From: Thalassolituus maritimus
GTDB lineage: Bacteria > Pseudomonadota > Gammaproteobacteria > Pseudomonadales > Oceanobacteraceae
Reading direction: 5' to 3'
DNA length: 64,000 bases
Assembly: GCA_913019975.1 (NCBI GenBank)
Contig: CAJWBH010000001.1
Coordinates: 310,001-374,000 of the forward strand
Shown here piece after piece: positions 55,339-64,000 of the stretch. The position numbers were made by a program, and so were the translations under genes. Numbering within the stretch: position 1 is the stretch's first letter; the number at the start of each line of letters is the position of its first letter. Under the pieces are notes generated by a model that was given only the letters and a program-made list of their open reading frames with translations, ran no database searches and was not told the DNA's origin.

Positions 55339-58300
55339 TCTTATTGCTCTCATTTATCTGCTGAAGCAGTGATTTAATCCTAGCCTGAGCTTTTGCGTTT
55401 TCAAATGCCGTGATCTCGTGCGCAAGCTGCCCCAGTTCTGCCTCGTAATAGGCATTCCCAAGGGGTTTAAGCATGAATTCAAGACTCTTCTGACTAATGT
55501 AGTCGTTTTGTTCTAAAGCGTGATTTATTGCAACCAGTCGTTCTTTCAGGCCAATGAGCGGTGTAGGGGCTTTGCTATTCTGGTCGCTTTCCAACAGTTC
55601 TGTCAGGCGCGCGGTTTCTTCATGCAGCTCGTCGAGAAGGTTTTCTGCGGTGCTGGTTTTACCGGTGCGGATATCCTGATCCAGGCGCGAGGCGACTTTC
55701 TGTATGGCCACCAGGCCCAGGTTTCCTGCGACGCCTTTCAGGTTGTGAGCAACCTCTCTGAGGGCATCAAAACGCCCGCCATCAAGCAGTTGAGTCATCT
55801 CCGACAAGCGCACGGGCTGTTCACTACGGAACATATCAATAAGCTGGTTGAGCAGCTTCTCGTTACCTACCACACGCTTAAGGGCCTGCTGACGATCCCA
55901 GATTGTTTCGCCAACCTGAGGCTGACTTTTCAATACAACAGCTTGTTCGCCGACCGCGGCATCATTATTGGCGTCGTCTGCCAGTAGCCATCGCTCAAGC
56001 ATTGAGGTCAGCAAGCCGGGATCAACTGGCTTTGCGAGGTAGTCGTTCATTCCCGATGCCAGACACCTTTCTTTATCGCCAGTCATGGCGTGCGCTGTCA
56101 TGGCTATTACGGGGGTACTCTGGTGCTGGTCACCTGCGCGGCCGTGTCTGAGTGCCCGCGTTGCCTGATATCCGTCCATTACTGGCATTTGGCAATCCAT
56201 AAGAATGAGATCGAAAGGAGTTTCTTCAGAGCTGATTTTCTGAATTGCTTCTTCACCGTTTTCTGTGATGACTACCTTGATACCGAGCGCTGTCAGCATT
56301 TCTTCCGCGACCAGCTGATTAACCCGATTGTCTTCCACAAGCAGGACGCGTTTATCCCGGAATGTCGGTTTGCTGGTGCGAGTGCTTGTATCTCCCGCCT
56401 GACCAAACTCTTTACGCGTGTGGAAGTACTCCACCAGATTGAGGACGTTCAGCGGTTTTAATACATGACCGTGAAGTCGGCCGGACTCGAGTACCCGTTC
56501 TGACTGGCGGAAGCTCACTGGTACCATTAGTACTCTGAGTGCTGTATCCATGGCAGGTAGCTGAGCTAATGCTTCAGAACTGTCTCTCCAGTCTTCACCG
56601 GGAATATTGCTGCTCAAAATGAGAAGGTCGACGCTGTCTGGGTCGCCTATCAATATTTCGGAGGCGTCCGCGGTGGACCCGACGGCGTCGACGCGAGCGC
56701 CCAGGGCTTCAAGGTTCCGGCGGGTTACCTCACGCGATTTTGGGTTGTTAATAATGGCCAGTACACGAGTGCCATTGAGGCCGGGAAGCGGGGTAGCATC
56801 TGGGGCAATATCGAGCTGGATCGTGGCGGTAAATGCGCTGCCCACCGTTGGGGTACTTTCTACTGAAACCGAACCATTCATCCGTTCGCACAGGTTTTTC
56901 ACGATGGCCAAGCCAAGGCCGCTACCACCAAACTCTCGCGTCGTTGAAGAATCGACCTGGTTAAACGCATTGAAAAGGTTCACCCGTTTGGTTTCATGAA
57001 TACCGATGCCGGTATCTTTCACCGTGATCGATAGTTGCCACTTGTCATCGATTAGTATTTGCTCGAGCGATACAGTTACTTCTCCTTCATTGGTGAACTT
57101 AATCGCATTGCTTAACAGGTTAACAAGTATCTGGCGAACCCGGCCGGGGTCTCCGACAACGGTATTGGTGTGTAGCCGGGAGGTGTCGACCAGAAGTTCG
57201 ACGGCTTTTGTCTCTGCCTGGCTGGCAAGCGACTCTGTTGCAGCTGTCAGTACGCTGTTGAGTTCGAACTCGATGGATTCAAGTTCAAGCTTATTTGCTT
57301 CGATTTTCGAGAAGTCGAGTATGTCGTTAATCAGTGCAAGCAGAGACTGCGCACTGTTTTGCGCAATACGTATCCGGTTTAGCTGATCGTCTGTGAGTGG
57401 CGTGTCTTTCAGCAGGTTGAGCATTCCCAACACGCCGTTCATAGGCGTGCGGATTTCATGGCTCATGGTCGCAAGGAAGTCACTTTTCGTTCGTGCGGCA
57501 CTTTCTGCTTCCCGCTTCGCAGCTAACAAAGCAAGTTCATTCTCTTTCTGCTGAGTCACATCGCTGGTCATGCCAACGACCCGGGATCCCTGGGTATGGT
57601 CATCGGACAGTATCACAGCGGCGGTTCGAACATGACGCTCTTTCCCGTCGGCACGAACGATTCTGAACTCATAATCGAATGGCTTCGTATGCTCGATGGC
57701 GTCTTTGAGTCGGGTCACTACCCAGTCGTGGTCATCTGGGTGAATGAAGGACTCCCACTCTTTAATGCTGGGAGGTGTGACCTCAGGAGCGATGCCGTAC
57801 AGCTCGCGCATACCTGCGTCCCAGGCCATCTCGCCGGTGATCAGGTTGTGCTCCCAGATACAGATGCCCGCAGACTCAGTCGCCAGCTGGATTCTCTGGT
57901 GACTGATGTTGATCTCGGTCTGTGCGAGTTTGTTTTCGGTGATGTCGAGGTGCGTGCCGATCATGCGCAGAGGCTGACCCTCATCGTCCCATTCAACGAC
58001 ACGTCCGGTGTCATGAACCCAGATCCAGTGACCGTCTTTGTGTCTCATCCGGGCTTCGCATTCATAGCGATCCAGTTTGCCTTCCCAGTGCTGCGTCAGA
58101 AGTTCACCTGACCGTTCAAGGTCATCCGGGTGGCAAGCTTCCAGCCAGGTGTCGATTGAGACCGGTGAAAGCTCATCGAGAGTGTACCCAATAATGTTGG
58201 CCCAGCGTTCACTGAAAGAGGTTTCTCCGGTTTTGACGTTCCAGTCCCAGAAGCCAACGGCCGTCGATTCAATCATTAGCTGATTACGCTGAGCCTCCTC

Positions 58301-59572
58301 GCGTTTCTCGGTTTCCTGTTCCCGTTCTTCAGTGATGTCCTGGAACGATCCGAACAGGCGGGTGCAGGTACCGTCGACCATGACGGGAGTACCCAGTGCG
58401 CGGGCCCAGATTCTTCGACCTTTCGCTGTTTTCAGTGGTAACTCGAGATCCCAGCTCTTACCTTTTTCAATAGCGCTCGCGATTGCTTCGCGGAGACGCT
58501 CTTTCGCTTCATCGCCATCGTAAAAGTCGATGCCGTTATCAACCGTGGGTATAAAATCATCCTCGACTTCGTGGATAAGGCGGGTGACTGGGGTCCAGTA
58601 GAGGTTTTCCGTTGTGAGGTCGAGTTCCCAGCCACCAATACGAGCTTGCTTACTGACGGCATCCAGTAAAAGACGGTCCCGCTCCAGTTCATTATCGGTT
58701 TCTTCGCGAGCAAGCTCGTCGCCGATCCACTTCGCAAATAATTGAATCAGCTCAATCTCGCCGGTGCTGAAAGCGCGTGATCGCGGCTCCGGGCCCGAGA
58801 AATTAATTGTGCCGTACACCTGATCTTTGAGAAACAGGGGGGCGGCGAGATACGACTCAAGACCAAAATTGGCGTAAGCAGGGTGATGCTGGGTTTCGCT
58901 ATCGCCCACATGGTGGTGCGCGACCGCATGACAACCAGCGATAGTTTCAGAACAGTAGGTATTGCCTAGTTCAAAGTTGTCACCGGGCTTAAGTGCGTTT
59001 TCAGGGTTGAGGGTGAAGCGCACTGTATATTGTTCATCAACGATGTGGCTGATGATGCCAATGGGCAGATTAAATATCTCGCAGCCCAGGCGAAGGATTC
59101 GCTCAGCTTTAGTGTCTATGGTTGCCTGGCGGTCAGAAGTAATTTCATGCAAACGGCGCATGGCGTCCAGAGTGCGGTGCTGGTCTGTGACGTCGGTGCG
59201 CAGGGCCACGTAACCCGTAATCTCACCTGCTTCATCGCGTTGGGTAGAAATGGTCGTTTCTACCCAGTAGAGCTCACCGGTCTTACGACGATTGCAGATT
59301 TCTCCACGCCAGATGTCGTTATCGGCGAGTGTGTCGAACATTTCTTCGAAAAATTGTCTGCTGTGATGACCGGAGTTCACCATGTGATGAGTGCGGCCAA
59401 TTAACTCTTCGCGTTCGTAGCCACTGATGTCGCAGAACAGGTCATTAACGTATTGAATGCGGCCTTCCTTGTCTGTGATGGCAACGATCGCGTGTTGATC
59501 CAATGCGTATTTCTGCAGTAACCAGTGATCTCCCGGTAGTGTATCGGGGACGCTGGGAGTGGGGTGAGGCAT
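55331..59572 (-). CDS. Multi-PAS hybrid histidine kinase with two receivers and Hpt
   Basis: 1413 residues from ATG 59572, behind GGAG; a TTG at 59608 would add twelve. No membrane helix. Order: PAS (about 20-130), GAF (about 140-285), three more PAS (to about 675), HisKA FLATMSHEIRTPMNG, HATPase with DTGIGIH and GGSGLGL, receiver 1 (degenerate: LLILSSNIPG has no phospho-Asp), receiver 2 (LILMDCQMP, intact), and Hpt with AHNLKGVAGNLG. A full phosphorelay in one chain, likely feeding the adjacent receiver-GGDEF protein. Confidence 0.93.
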   Translation of the reverse strand: MPHPTPSVPDTLPGDHWLLQKYALDQHAIVAITDKEGRIQYVNDLFCDISGYEREELIGRTHHMVNSGHHSRQFFEEMFDTLADNDIWRGEICNRRKTGELYWVETTISTQRDEAGEITGYVALRTDVTDQHRTLDAMRRLHEITSDRQATIDTKAERILRLGCEIFNLPIGIISHIVDEQYTVRFTLNPENALKPGDNFELGNTYCSETIAGCHAVAHHHVGDSETQHHPAYANFGLESYLAAPLFLKDQVYGTINFSGPEPRSRAFSTGEIELIQLFAKWIGDELAREETDNELERDRLLLDAVSKQARIGGWELDLTTENLYWTPVTRLIHEVEDDFIPTVDNGIDFYDGDEAKERLREAIASAIEKGKSWDLELPLKTAKGRRIWARALGTPVMVDGTCTRLFGSFQDITEEREQETEKREEAQRNQLMIESTAVGFWDWNVKTGETSFSERWANIIGYTLDELSPVSIDTWLEACHPDDLERSGELLTQHWEGKLDRYECEARMRHKDGHWIWVHDTGRVVEWDDEGQPLRMIGTHLDITENKLAQTEINISHQRIQLATESAGICIWEHNLITGEMAWDAGMRELYGIAPEVTPPSIKEWESFIHPDDHDWVVTRLKDAIEHTKPFDYEFRIVRADGKERHVRTAAVILSDDHTQGSRVVGMTSDVTQQKENELALLAAKREAESAARTKSDFLATMSHEIRTPMNGVLGMLNLLKDTPLTDDQLNRIRIAQNSAQSLLALINDILDFSKIEANKLELESIEFELNSVLTAATESLASQAETKAVELLVDTSRLHTNTVVGDPGRVRQILVNLLSNAIKFTNEGEVTVSLEQILIDDKWQLSITVKDTGIGIHETKRVNLFNAFNQVDSSTTREFGGSGLGLAIVKNLCERMNGSVSVESTPTVGSAFTATIQLDIAPDATPLPGLNGTRVLAIINNPKSREVTRRNLEALGARVDAVGSTADASEILIGDPDSVDLLILSSNIPGEDWRDSSEALAQLPAMDTALRVLMVPVSFRQSERVLESGRLHGHVLKPLNVLNLVEYFHTRKEFGQAGDTSTRTSKPTFRDKRVLLVEDNRVNQLVAEEMLTALGIKVVITENGEEAIQKISSEETPFDLILMDCQMPVMDGYQATRALRHGRAGDQHQSTPVIAMTAHAMTGDKERCLASGMNDYLAKPVDPGLLTSMLERWLLADDANNDAAVGEQAVVLKSQPQVGETIWDRQQALKRVVGNEKLLNQLIDMFRSEQPVRLSEMTQLLDGGRFDALREVAHNLKGVAGNLGLVAIQKVASRLDQDIRTGKTSTAENLLDELHEETARLTELLESDQNSKAPTPLIGLKERLVAINHALEQNDYISQKSLEFMLKPLGNAYYEAELGQLAHEITAFENAKAQARIKSLLQQINESNKNA

Positions 59573-59685
59573 GTCTGCTCCGTGGTAGAAAGTATAATCC
59601 GCTTTCAAGTATAGTCAGTTCACAGGTAAGCGCAGGGCGAATCCAGGCCTTTTCGCCAACATTTCTGATAACAAGGAGTCTTAAT

Positions 59686-60219
59686 ATGCGTGGTAGTTTG
59701 CTGCTGGTTGGTATGGTCGTGGTTTCGGCTGTTCTGCCGGTGCACGCGGGGAAAGTGTATGTCTGTAAATCAGCAGCGGGCGAGACCCTGTTCTCACAGA
59801 CGCCATGCCCGTCAGAATACTCGGTGAAGGAAGAACGCCAGGTCGATACCAGTAAGCCATCGAGGGGTGCTTCTGAAGCAGAGTTGCAAGGGATGGCTGA
59901 TGAGCTTTCCCGCAGTAATGACAAAATTCGTGTGCAGCGTGACCTGAAAAATGCGAAGAAGAAGCTTAGCGACCTGCAACAGGAACGTGAGCGCATGATC
60001 AAAGAAAAATCCGAGCTGGCGAAGTCCATTGCGGGGCCAAATGCCCGCAACCGCGCTCAAGCCATTGTTGATGAGATGAAAACTGGTGCAGACCGCTATA
60101 ATGAGCAGATACGCCAGCAACGAGAGAATATCTCCGGACTCGAAAAACGCTTGTCGGAAATTAACCAGGCGTCTGACTCCGCCAAGCAGGAGCTTGACCG
60201 CTCGCAAATGGCGATCTGA
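59686..60219 (+). CDS. DUF4124 exported coiled-coil protein
   Basis: 177 residues from ATG 59686 (AAGGAG upstream); the long upstream frame is leader. Signal peptide ends near VHAGK, then a short DUF4124 domain with VYVCKSAAGETLFSQTPCP (two Cys), then a long charged coiled coil (about 70-175). Periplasmic, function unknown. 4 bp before the glycosyltransferase gene. Confidence 0.8.
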   Translation: MRGSLLLVGMVVVSAVLPVHAGKVYVCKSAAGETLFSQTPCPSEYSVKEERQVDTSKPSRGASEAELQGMADELSRSNDKIRVQRDLKNAKKKLSDLQQERERMIKEKSELAKSIAGPNARNRAQAIVDEMKTGADRYNEQIRQQRENISGLEKRLSEINQASDSAKQELDRSQMAI

Positions 60220-60223
60220 GTAA

Positions 60224-61357
60224 ATGCCCGAGCGTCCTCTGGTCTGGCTGCTGTCAGCATATCGTTCCGAAAGTCACGCCAGTTGGGTTAACTGGCTCTC
60301 GAATCAGCAGGACTGCCCGGTGCGGCTTCGAATCTTCGAACTTCCTGGCCGCTACTTCCGCTGGCGTATCCGGGGTAACCCTTTGTCGTGGATGGCAGAA
60401 TTTCGGGACGCACTCCAGCAAGAGCAGCCCCATCATATTCTCGCAACATCCATGGTGGATATTGCCACCATCAAAGGGCTGCATCCTGAACTGGCTGATA
60501 TTCCCGTTACTCTCTATTTTCATGAGAATCAGTTTGCTTACCCGGTGGGTGACCGCCAGCACTCGTCGATTGACCCTCAGATGGTTCAGTTATACGGGGC
60601 TCTGACATCGGAACGTTGTTTGTTTAACTCGCGTTTTAATCTTGAGTCCATGCTGGAGGGAGTTACAGAGCTTCTGCGTAAATTACCTGACGCCACTCCC
60701 GACCATGTTGTTGATGAGTTACGAGCGAAGAGTTCGGTTTTACCTGTCGCTGTCGAGACAGTAAATACTGATACGATTCCAGCGCAAACAGGCACGATGC
60801 CGATGATTCTCTGGAATCACCGCTGGGAATACGACAAGCGTCCGGATCGATTCGAAGCAGTGCTTGATATGTTAGCTAATCGCGGCGTAGATTTTCAGTT
60901 GGCGTTGTTGGGGCCGCGACCTGAGAAGGTGCCGGGCGAACTGTCTGCAATACGTGAGAAGCACGCCGCACGGATTGTTGCCGATGGTATGGTCCCGCGG
61001 GCTGAGTATGAAACCTTATTAAAGCGTGCTCGGGTTGTGATCAGCACAGCGGATCATGAGTTTCAGGGGCTATCGATGATTGAAGCCGTGAGTGCTGGCG
61101 CAACGCCTGTAGTCCCTGACGCGTTATGCTATCGCGAACAATACCCAGGCCGCTTTCGATATACGCCCGGTAATATTGAAGAAGCCGCTGATCGAGTGAG
61201 CGACGCACTTCAGCACAGTAGCCCGGTGGATATTTCTCGTTGGACCGCGAGTCACACGGGCGAACTATGGCGTAATTTAATGATTTACTTCAGTCTGCCT
61301 GTAGGGGCTATTGAAGACACGAATGGAACAGCAGCATGGGATTTTTACACTGGCTGA
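60224..61357 (+). CDS. tRNA-queuosine mannosyltransferase-like glycosyltransferase
   Basis: 377 residues. N-terminal DUF3524 domain (WLLSAYRSESHASW, LYFHENQFAYP) and C-terminal GT4-type domain with LWNHRWEYDKRP and HEFQGLSMIEAVSAG. This is the architecture of GTDC1, the enzyme that mannosylates queuosine in animal tRNA-Asp. What bacterial homologues do is less clear; tRNA or another glycan are both possible. It overlaps the CPBP gene by 22 bp. Confidence 0.8.
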   Translation: MPERPLVWLLSAYRSESHASWVNWLSNQQDCPVRLRIFELPGRYFRWRIRGNPLSWMAEFRDALQQEQPHHILATSMVDIATIKGLHPELADIPVTLYFHENQFAYPVGDRQHSSIDPQMVQLYGALTSERCLFNSRFNLESMLEGVTELLRKLPDATPDHVVDELRAKSSVLPVAVETVNTDTIPAQTGTMPMILWNHRWEYDKRPDRFEAVLDMLANRGVDFQLALLGPRPEKVPGELSAIREKHAARIVADGMVPRAEYETLLKRARVVISTADHEFQGLSMIEAVSAGATPVVPDALCYREQYPGRFRYTPGNIEEAADRVSDALQHSSPVDISRWTASHTGELWRNLMIYFSLPVGAIEDTNGTAAWDFYTG

Positions 61358-62172
61358 CGCCAGGGTTTCTTTTCAGCCAACTCAATGCAATTGATGAAGA
61401 GCGTAAACCGGCCAGTTTATCGCCTGCGGAAGAAGCGAAAGAGCGTATACGTGTCTGGCAGATTATCGGTATTGCCTGTGTGTGTCTGCTTCTGGTGCAT
61501 TACGGAAAATACAGCAGTAACCTGACCGCGCTGGTGAAGTGGTTTTCCGAAGTGATGTCTGATCCCTCGATATATCGTGACTATCATCGTTACGAATACC
61601 GCGAATTACTGGGATATATCTGGTGGGGCAGCATAAACCTGCTTGGATTCCTCATTATTCCAATGCTGGCCATACGGTGGTGGTTCAAAGATTCACTGAG
61701 TGAGTATGGCTGGCAGTGGGGCAGTGTCCATCACCACTGGCGTGGCTATGTTTTGTTAGCATCGCCGATTCTTGTGTTTGCAATTATCGCCAGTTTTGGT
61801 GATGACTTTTCAAAGCATTATCCCTTTTATAATCAAGCCCATCGAAGCTGGTTTGACTTGCTGAGCTGGGAGGTTATTTATGTCCTTCAGTTTATTGCCG
61901 TTGAATTCTTTTTTCGCGGATATCTGGTAAATGGCCTGAAACGCCAGTTTGGTAGTCTGTCGATTGCGGTGATGTGTTTGCCGTACCTGATGCTGCACTT
62001 CCCGAAGCTATGGCCGGAGTCCTTCGGCGCGATTCTGTTCGGCTTTTTTCTCGGTGTACTTGCTCTTATGTCACGGTCGATTTGGGGTGGTGTTCTGGTG
62101 CATGTGTCTATCGCATTGATGATGGATGTAGCAGCCCTTCTGCAAACCAAAGGGCTACCCCAGCAGTGGTAG
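61336..62172 (+). CDS. CPBP-family membrane protein (Abi-like)
   Basis: 278 residues with about seven transmembrane segments. The catalytic-type motif reads VEFFFRGY, lacking the first Glu of EExxxR, followed by LPYLMLHFP and a final GVLVHVSIA. Family members are intramembrane proteases; with the altered motif activity is uncertain. Its start overlaps the glycosyltransferase stop. Confidence 0.75.
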   Translation: MGFLHWLTPGFLFSQLNAIDEERKPASLSPAEEAKERIRVWQIIGIACVCLLLVHYGKYSSNLTALVKWFSEVMSDPSIYRDYHRYEYRELLGYIWWGSINLLGFLIIPMLAIRWWFKDSLSEYGWQWGSVHHHWRGYVLLASPILVFAIIASFGDDFSKHYPFYNQAHRSWFDLLSWEVIYVLQFIAVEFFFRGYLVNGLKRQFGSLSIAVMCLPYLMLHFPKLWPESFGAILFGFFLGVLALMSRSIWGGVLVHVSIALMMDVAALLQTKGLPQQW

Positions 62173-62179
62173 AAAGACC

Positions 62180-62193
62180 GGCGCTTCAGCGCC
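62180..62193. terminator. Hairpin at convergent stops
   Basis: GGCGCT/AGCGCC with a 2-nt loop spans the gap between the CPBP and RimK-like stops. On the minus strand it is followed by GGTCTTTCT. Weak terminator candidate. Confidence 0.35.
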
Positions 62194-63661
62194 CGTTAAT
62201 GTCATCCAACCTTGCCAGAAATGTCTGCATGATTTTCTGATAAAGTGCCGTACCTTCATGAAGGTCTTCAACGCCTTTGTCTATGCTTGGGTTGTCGTTG
62301 ACCTCAATGACAACGACCCGATCACCGCTGGATTTCAGGTCAACCCCATAAAACCCATCTCCCATACAGCGCGCTGCTTTTAATGCGGTTTTGATGACTT
62401 TTTTAGGCACATCATTAATAGCAAAGGCATCAGCATTCCCAGAACTGTTCGATTTTGATCGGGCACTGTGGTTGTAAATCTGCCAATGACTTTTGGCCAT
62501 AAAATACCGGCAGGCATAGATGGCTTCACCATTCAGAACACCAATACGCCAGTCGTACTCGGTTGGCATAAATTTCTGCAGTAAGAGCAAGGCAGAGCGT
62601 TGACCAAGGCGACTGATACACTCTTGTAGCTCCTCCCGTGTTTTTGCTTTTTCTACACCAATTGAGAAGGCGCCGTCTGGTACTTTCACGATGATCGGAA
62701 GTTCCAGCTCTTCGATGAGGTGATCGATGTTATAGTCTTGCTGAGTCATCAATAGCCGCGTTTCTGGTGTGTCTACCTGATGCAGTTGCAAGCACTCGTG
62801 GAGGTAGACTTTGTTAGAGCAGCGCATAATGTCGCGAGGGCTGTCGATAACGACGAGCCCAGCATTTTCAGCCTGTTGTGCAATGCGATACGTGTGATGA
62901 TCGACGTTTGTCGTTTCACGGATAAAGAGTGCATCGTATTCTGCAATTCTATGGGCTTCTTTCCATGTGATCAGCTCAACGTTTAAACCAATGTCTTTAC
63001 CGGCTTTTTCAAATGCAGTTAATGCGCCTTTATTGGAGGGCGGCAGTTGCTCCTCTGGGTTGACCAGAATCGCCAGATCATATTTATAACGCTTGTTGAT
63101 GCGTTTAAGCCGCCATATTTTCGAGCTGAACGTGTCCAGAGACTCTGCAAACCGGGTCTGATCGCTTTCGTTGAGCTCGTTGATTGCAACGACGTTTAAC
63201 GAGGCGATGATCCACAGGTTTTCGTGCACGCGTTGAAGCTTGGCATCGAATACAGGGAAGGCAAATGTCTCGAACAGTTTGCGGGCAACTGGCTTCAGAG
63301 AAGCGTTCTCTGTTTGTCCGAAATACACGCGTAGGTGCACAAGGTCTGCGTTATTTTTGCCTGAGCGTCGGTCAGCTTCGAGAATGCGGCTGGTTTTCGT
63401 CGGAAGCGGCTGCCCCTGCTCGAAATTGTTTAGTTCACGAATGGCACGAACGCCGGGGAACACCTGGCCGCCGCGCGCCTCAGCGAGAAGCGAGCCGTAG
63501 TATCCCGTACTCAGATAAGAGTAATCCGAGCATAGGTTGATAACATAGCCGCGAGCCTCGGTCTGCCCAGCCAGAAAGTCGCCAATGGTGATGACCTGAC
63601 GGGTTGGGTAGTAGGGCTGCCAGTCACTGAGCTGGTCAACGAGTACGAGCAGTGGCTTCAT
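62186..63661 (-). CDS. RimK-like ATP-grasp ligase with RLAN domain
   Basis: 491 residues. N-terminal RLAN domain (about 1-160; GYVINLCSDYSYLSTGYYGSL, start of it) typical of RimK-family proteins next to GNAT/C39 genes, then an ATP-grasp domain (about 280-490) with VKVPDGAFSIGVEKA, GVDLKSSGDRVVVIEVNDNPS. ATP-grasp enzymes join amino acids to a carboxylate; the substrate is unknown. Divergent from the GNAT gene at the window edge. Confidence 0.88.
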   Translation of the reverse strand: MKPLLVLVDQLSDWQPYYPTRQVITIGDFLAGQTEARGYVINLCSDYSYLSTGYYGSLLAEARGGQVFPGVRAIRELNNFEQGQPLPTKTSRILEADRRSGKNNADLVHLRVYFGQTENASLKPVARKLFETFAFPVFDAKLQRVHENLWIIASLNVVAINELNESDQTRFAESLDTFSSKIWRLKRINKRYKYDLAILVNPEEQLPPSNKGALTAFEKAGKDIGLNVELITWKEAHRIAEYDALFIRETTNVDHHTYRIAQQAENAGLVVIDSPRDIMRCSNKVYLHECLQLHQVDTPETRLLMTQQDYNIDHLIEELELPIIVKVPDGAFSIGVEKAKTREELQECISRLGQRSALLLLQKFMPTEYDWRIGVLNGEAIYACRYFMAKSHWQIYNHSARSKSNSSGNADAFAINDVPKKVIKTALKAARCMGDGFYGVDLKSSGDRVVVIEVNDNPSIDKGVEDLHEGTALYQKIMQTFLARLDDINGR

Positions 63662-63850
63662 GTATTGGTGACTCTTTGTGTATTAGAAAATGAAAAACTG
63701 AGCCAGATGATAGTTCTCGCTGGCGCATCACAACATCAAGTTTTTCTTCTCGTCTGGAGTGATATTTCTCGTGAGCACAGCCGTAGCGATTCGCTGTGTT
63801 CAGTTCTACTATGCGCCTTCAGATTGCTGTTTCATTTTTAGGTTCAGTAT

Positions 63851-64000
63851 ATGACGTTTCGTTTAGCCACATCGGCAGATGTTCCCGCGTTATCGGCTAT
63901 TGAAGAGGAGGCTTTCCCGGGCGACCGGCTGACGCCTCGTCGTTTTCGCCATTTCATTCGTTCCAGCCACTCTGAATTATGGGTACATGAAGACGAAAAG
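63851..64000 (+). CDS. GNAT acetyltransferase, partial at window edge
   Basis: Only the first 50 codons are in the window. TFRLATSADVPALSAIEEEAFPGDRL is the start of a GNAT fold (shown only as its first strand and helix). In related bacteria the gene divergent from a RLAN-type RimK is a GNAT/peptidase C39 fusion, so that is the likely whole, but the C39 part is outside. Confidence 0.7.
   Translation, partial: MTFRLATSADVPALSAIEEEAFPGDRLTPRRFRHFIRSSHSELWVHEDEK

Overview
The window (roughly 52-54% GC by eye) looks like chromosome of a marine-type gammaproteobacterium from the Oceanospirillales/Pseudomonadales side. This rests on a complete ccoNOQP-ccoGHIS cluster followed by an Fnr/Anr gene, a FabY-type ketoacyl synthase, a RimK-like ATP-grasp gene with an adjacent GNAT gene, DUF484-like GGDEF proteins and Pseudomonas-style REP hairpins. 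Genus is not claimed. I saw no rRNA, tRNA or CRISPR array, and no transposase.

Layout. 0-18 kb is mostly housekeeping: folE, murI, a diguanylate cyclase, a sulfur/persulfide block (SulP transporter, ArsR-type regulator, divergent persulfide-dioxygenase-like enzyme), ylqF/rbgA, bolA, a START protein, a PstS-OmpA fusion behind a candidate Pho box, a YgjP-like protease, a deacetylase, a DnaJ-like protein, greB and ttcA. 18.5-28 kb (all minus strand) is the cbb3 oxidase system: ccoNOQP, a strong terminator, ccoG with its own promoter candidate, another terminator, ccoHIS, a TauE/SafE protein and fnr. 28-30.7 kb holds a hydrolase, a monooxygenase-like protein, a WYL regulator and four REP-like hairpins.

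30.7-42.8 kb is an accessory/defence island. It contains a LysM protein with a hydrophobic glycine-rich C-terminus and an overlapping small membrane protein (effector/immunity-like), an Mrr-type nuclease, and a type IC-like restriction locus hsdM-hsdS-X-hsdR. X carries an ABC ATPase core plus an Arg-X3-Glu...His triad, as in the anticodon nuclease PrrC, so the locus has the same order as E. coli prr. HsdS has two TAEL repeats encoded by a perfect-phase 12-bp tandem. The island ends with an XRE-ImmA/IrrE plus DUF4411 PIN toxin-antitoxin-like pair and an unrecognised acidic protein.

42.9-64 kb returns to core-like genes: an outer-membrane barrel, a DUF3127 protein with an SSB-like acidic tip, an SDR, FabY-like synthase, a GlxA-type AraC regulator, two large PAS/c-di-GMP signalling blocks (47.7-52 kb and 54.4-59.6 kb), a DyP peroxidase, rimO, a queuosine-mannosyltransferase-like protein, a CPBP membrane protein, a RimK-like ligase and the start of a GNAT gene at the right edge.

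Working together: the cbb3 oxidase and Fnr point to microaerobic respiration; persulfide oxidation and sulfate/sulfite transport form one regulated sulfur unit; the island couples DNA restriction with a tRNA-cleaving back-up that would act if restriction is inhibited. Domain calls come from motif reading, not from database searches.
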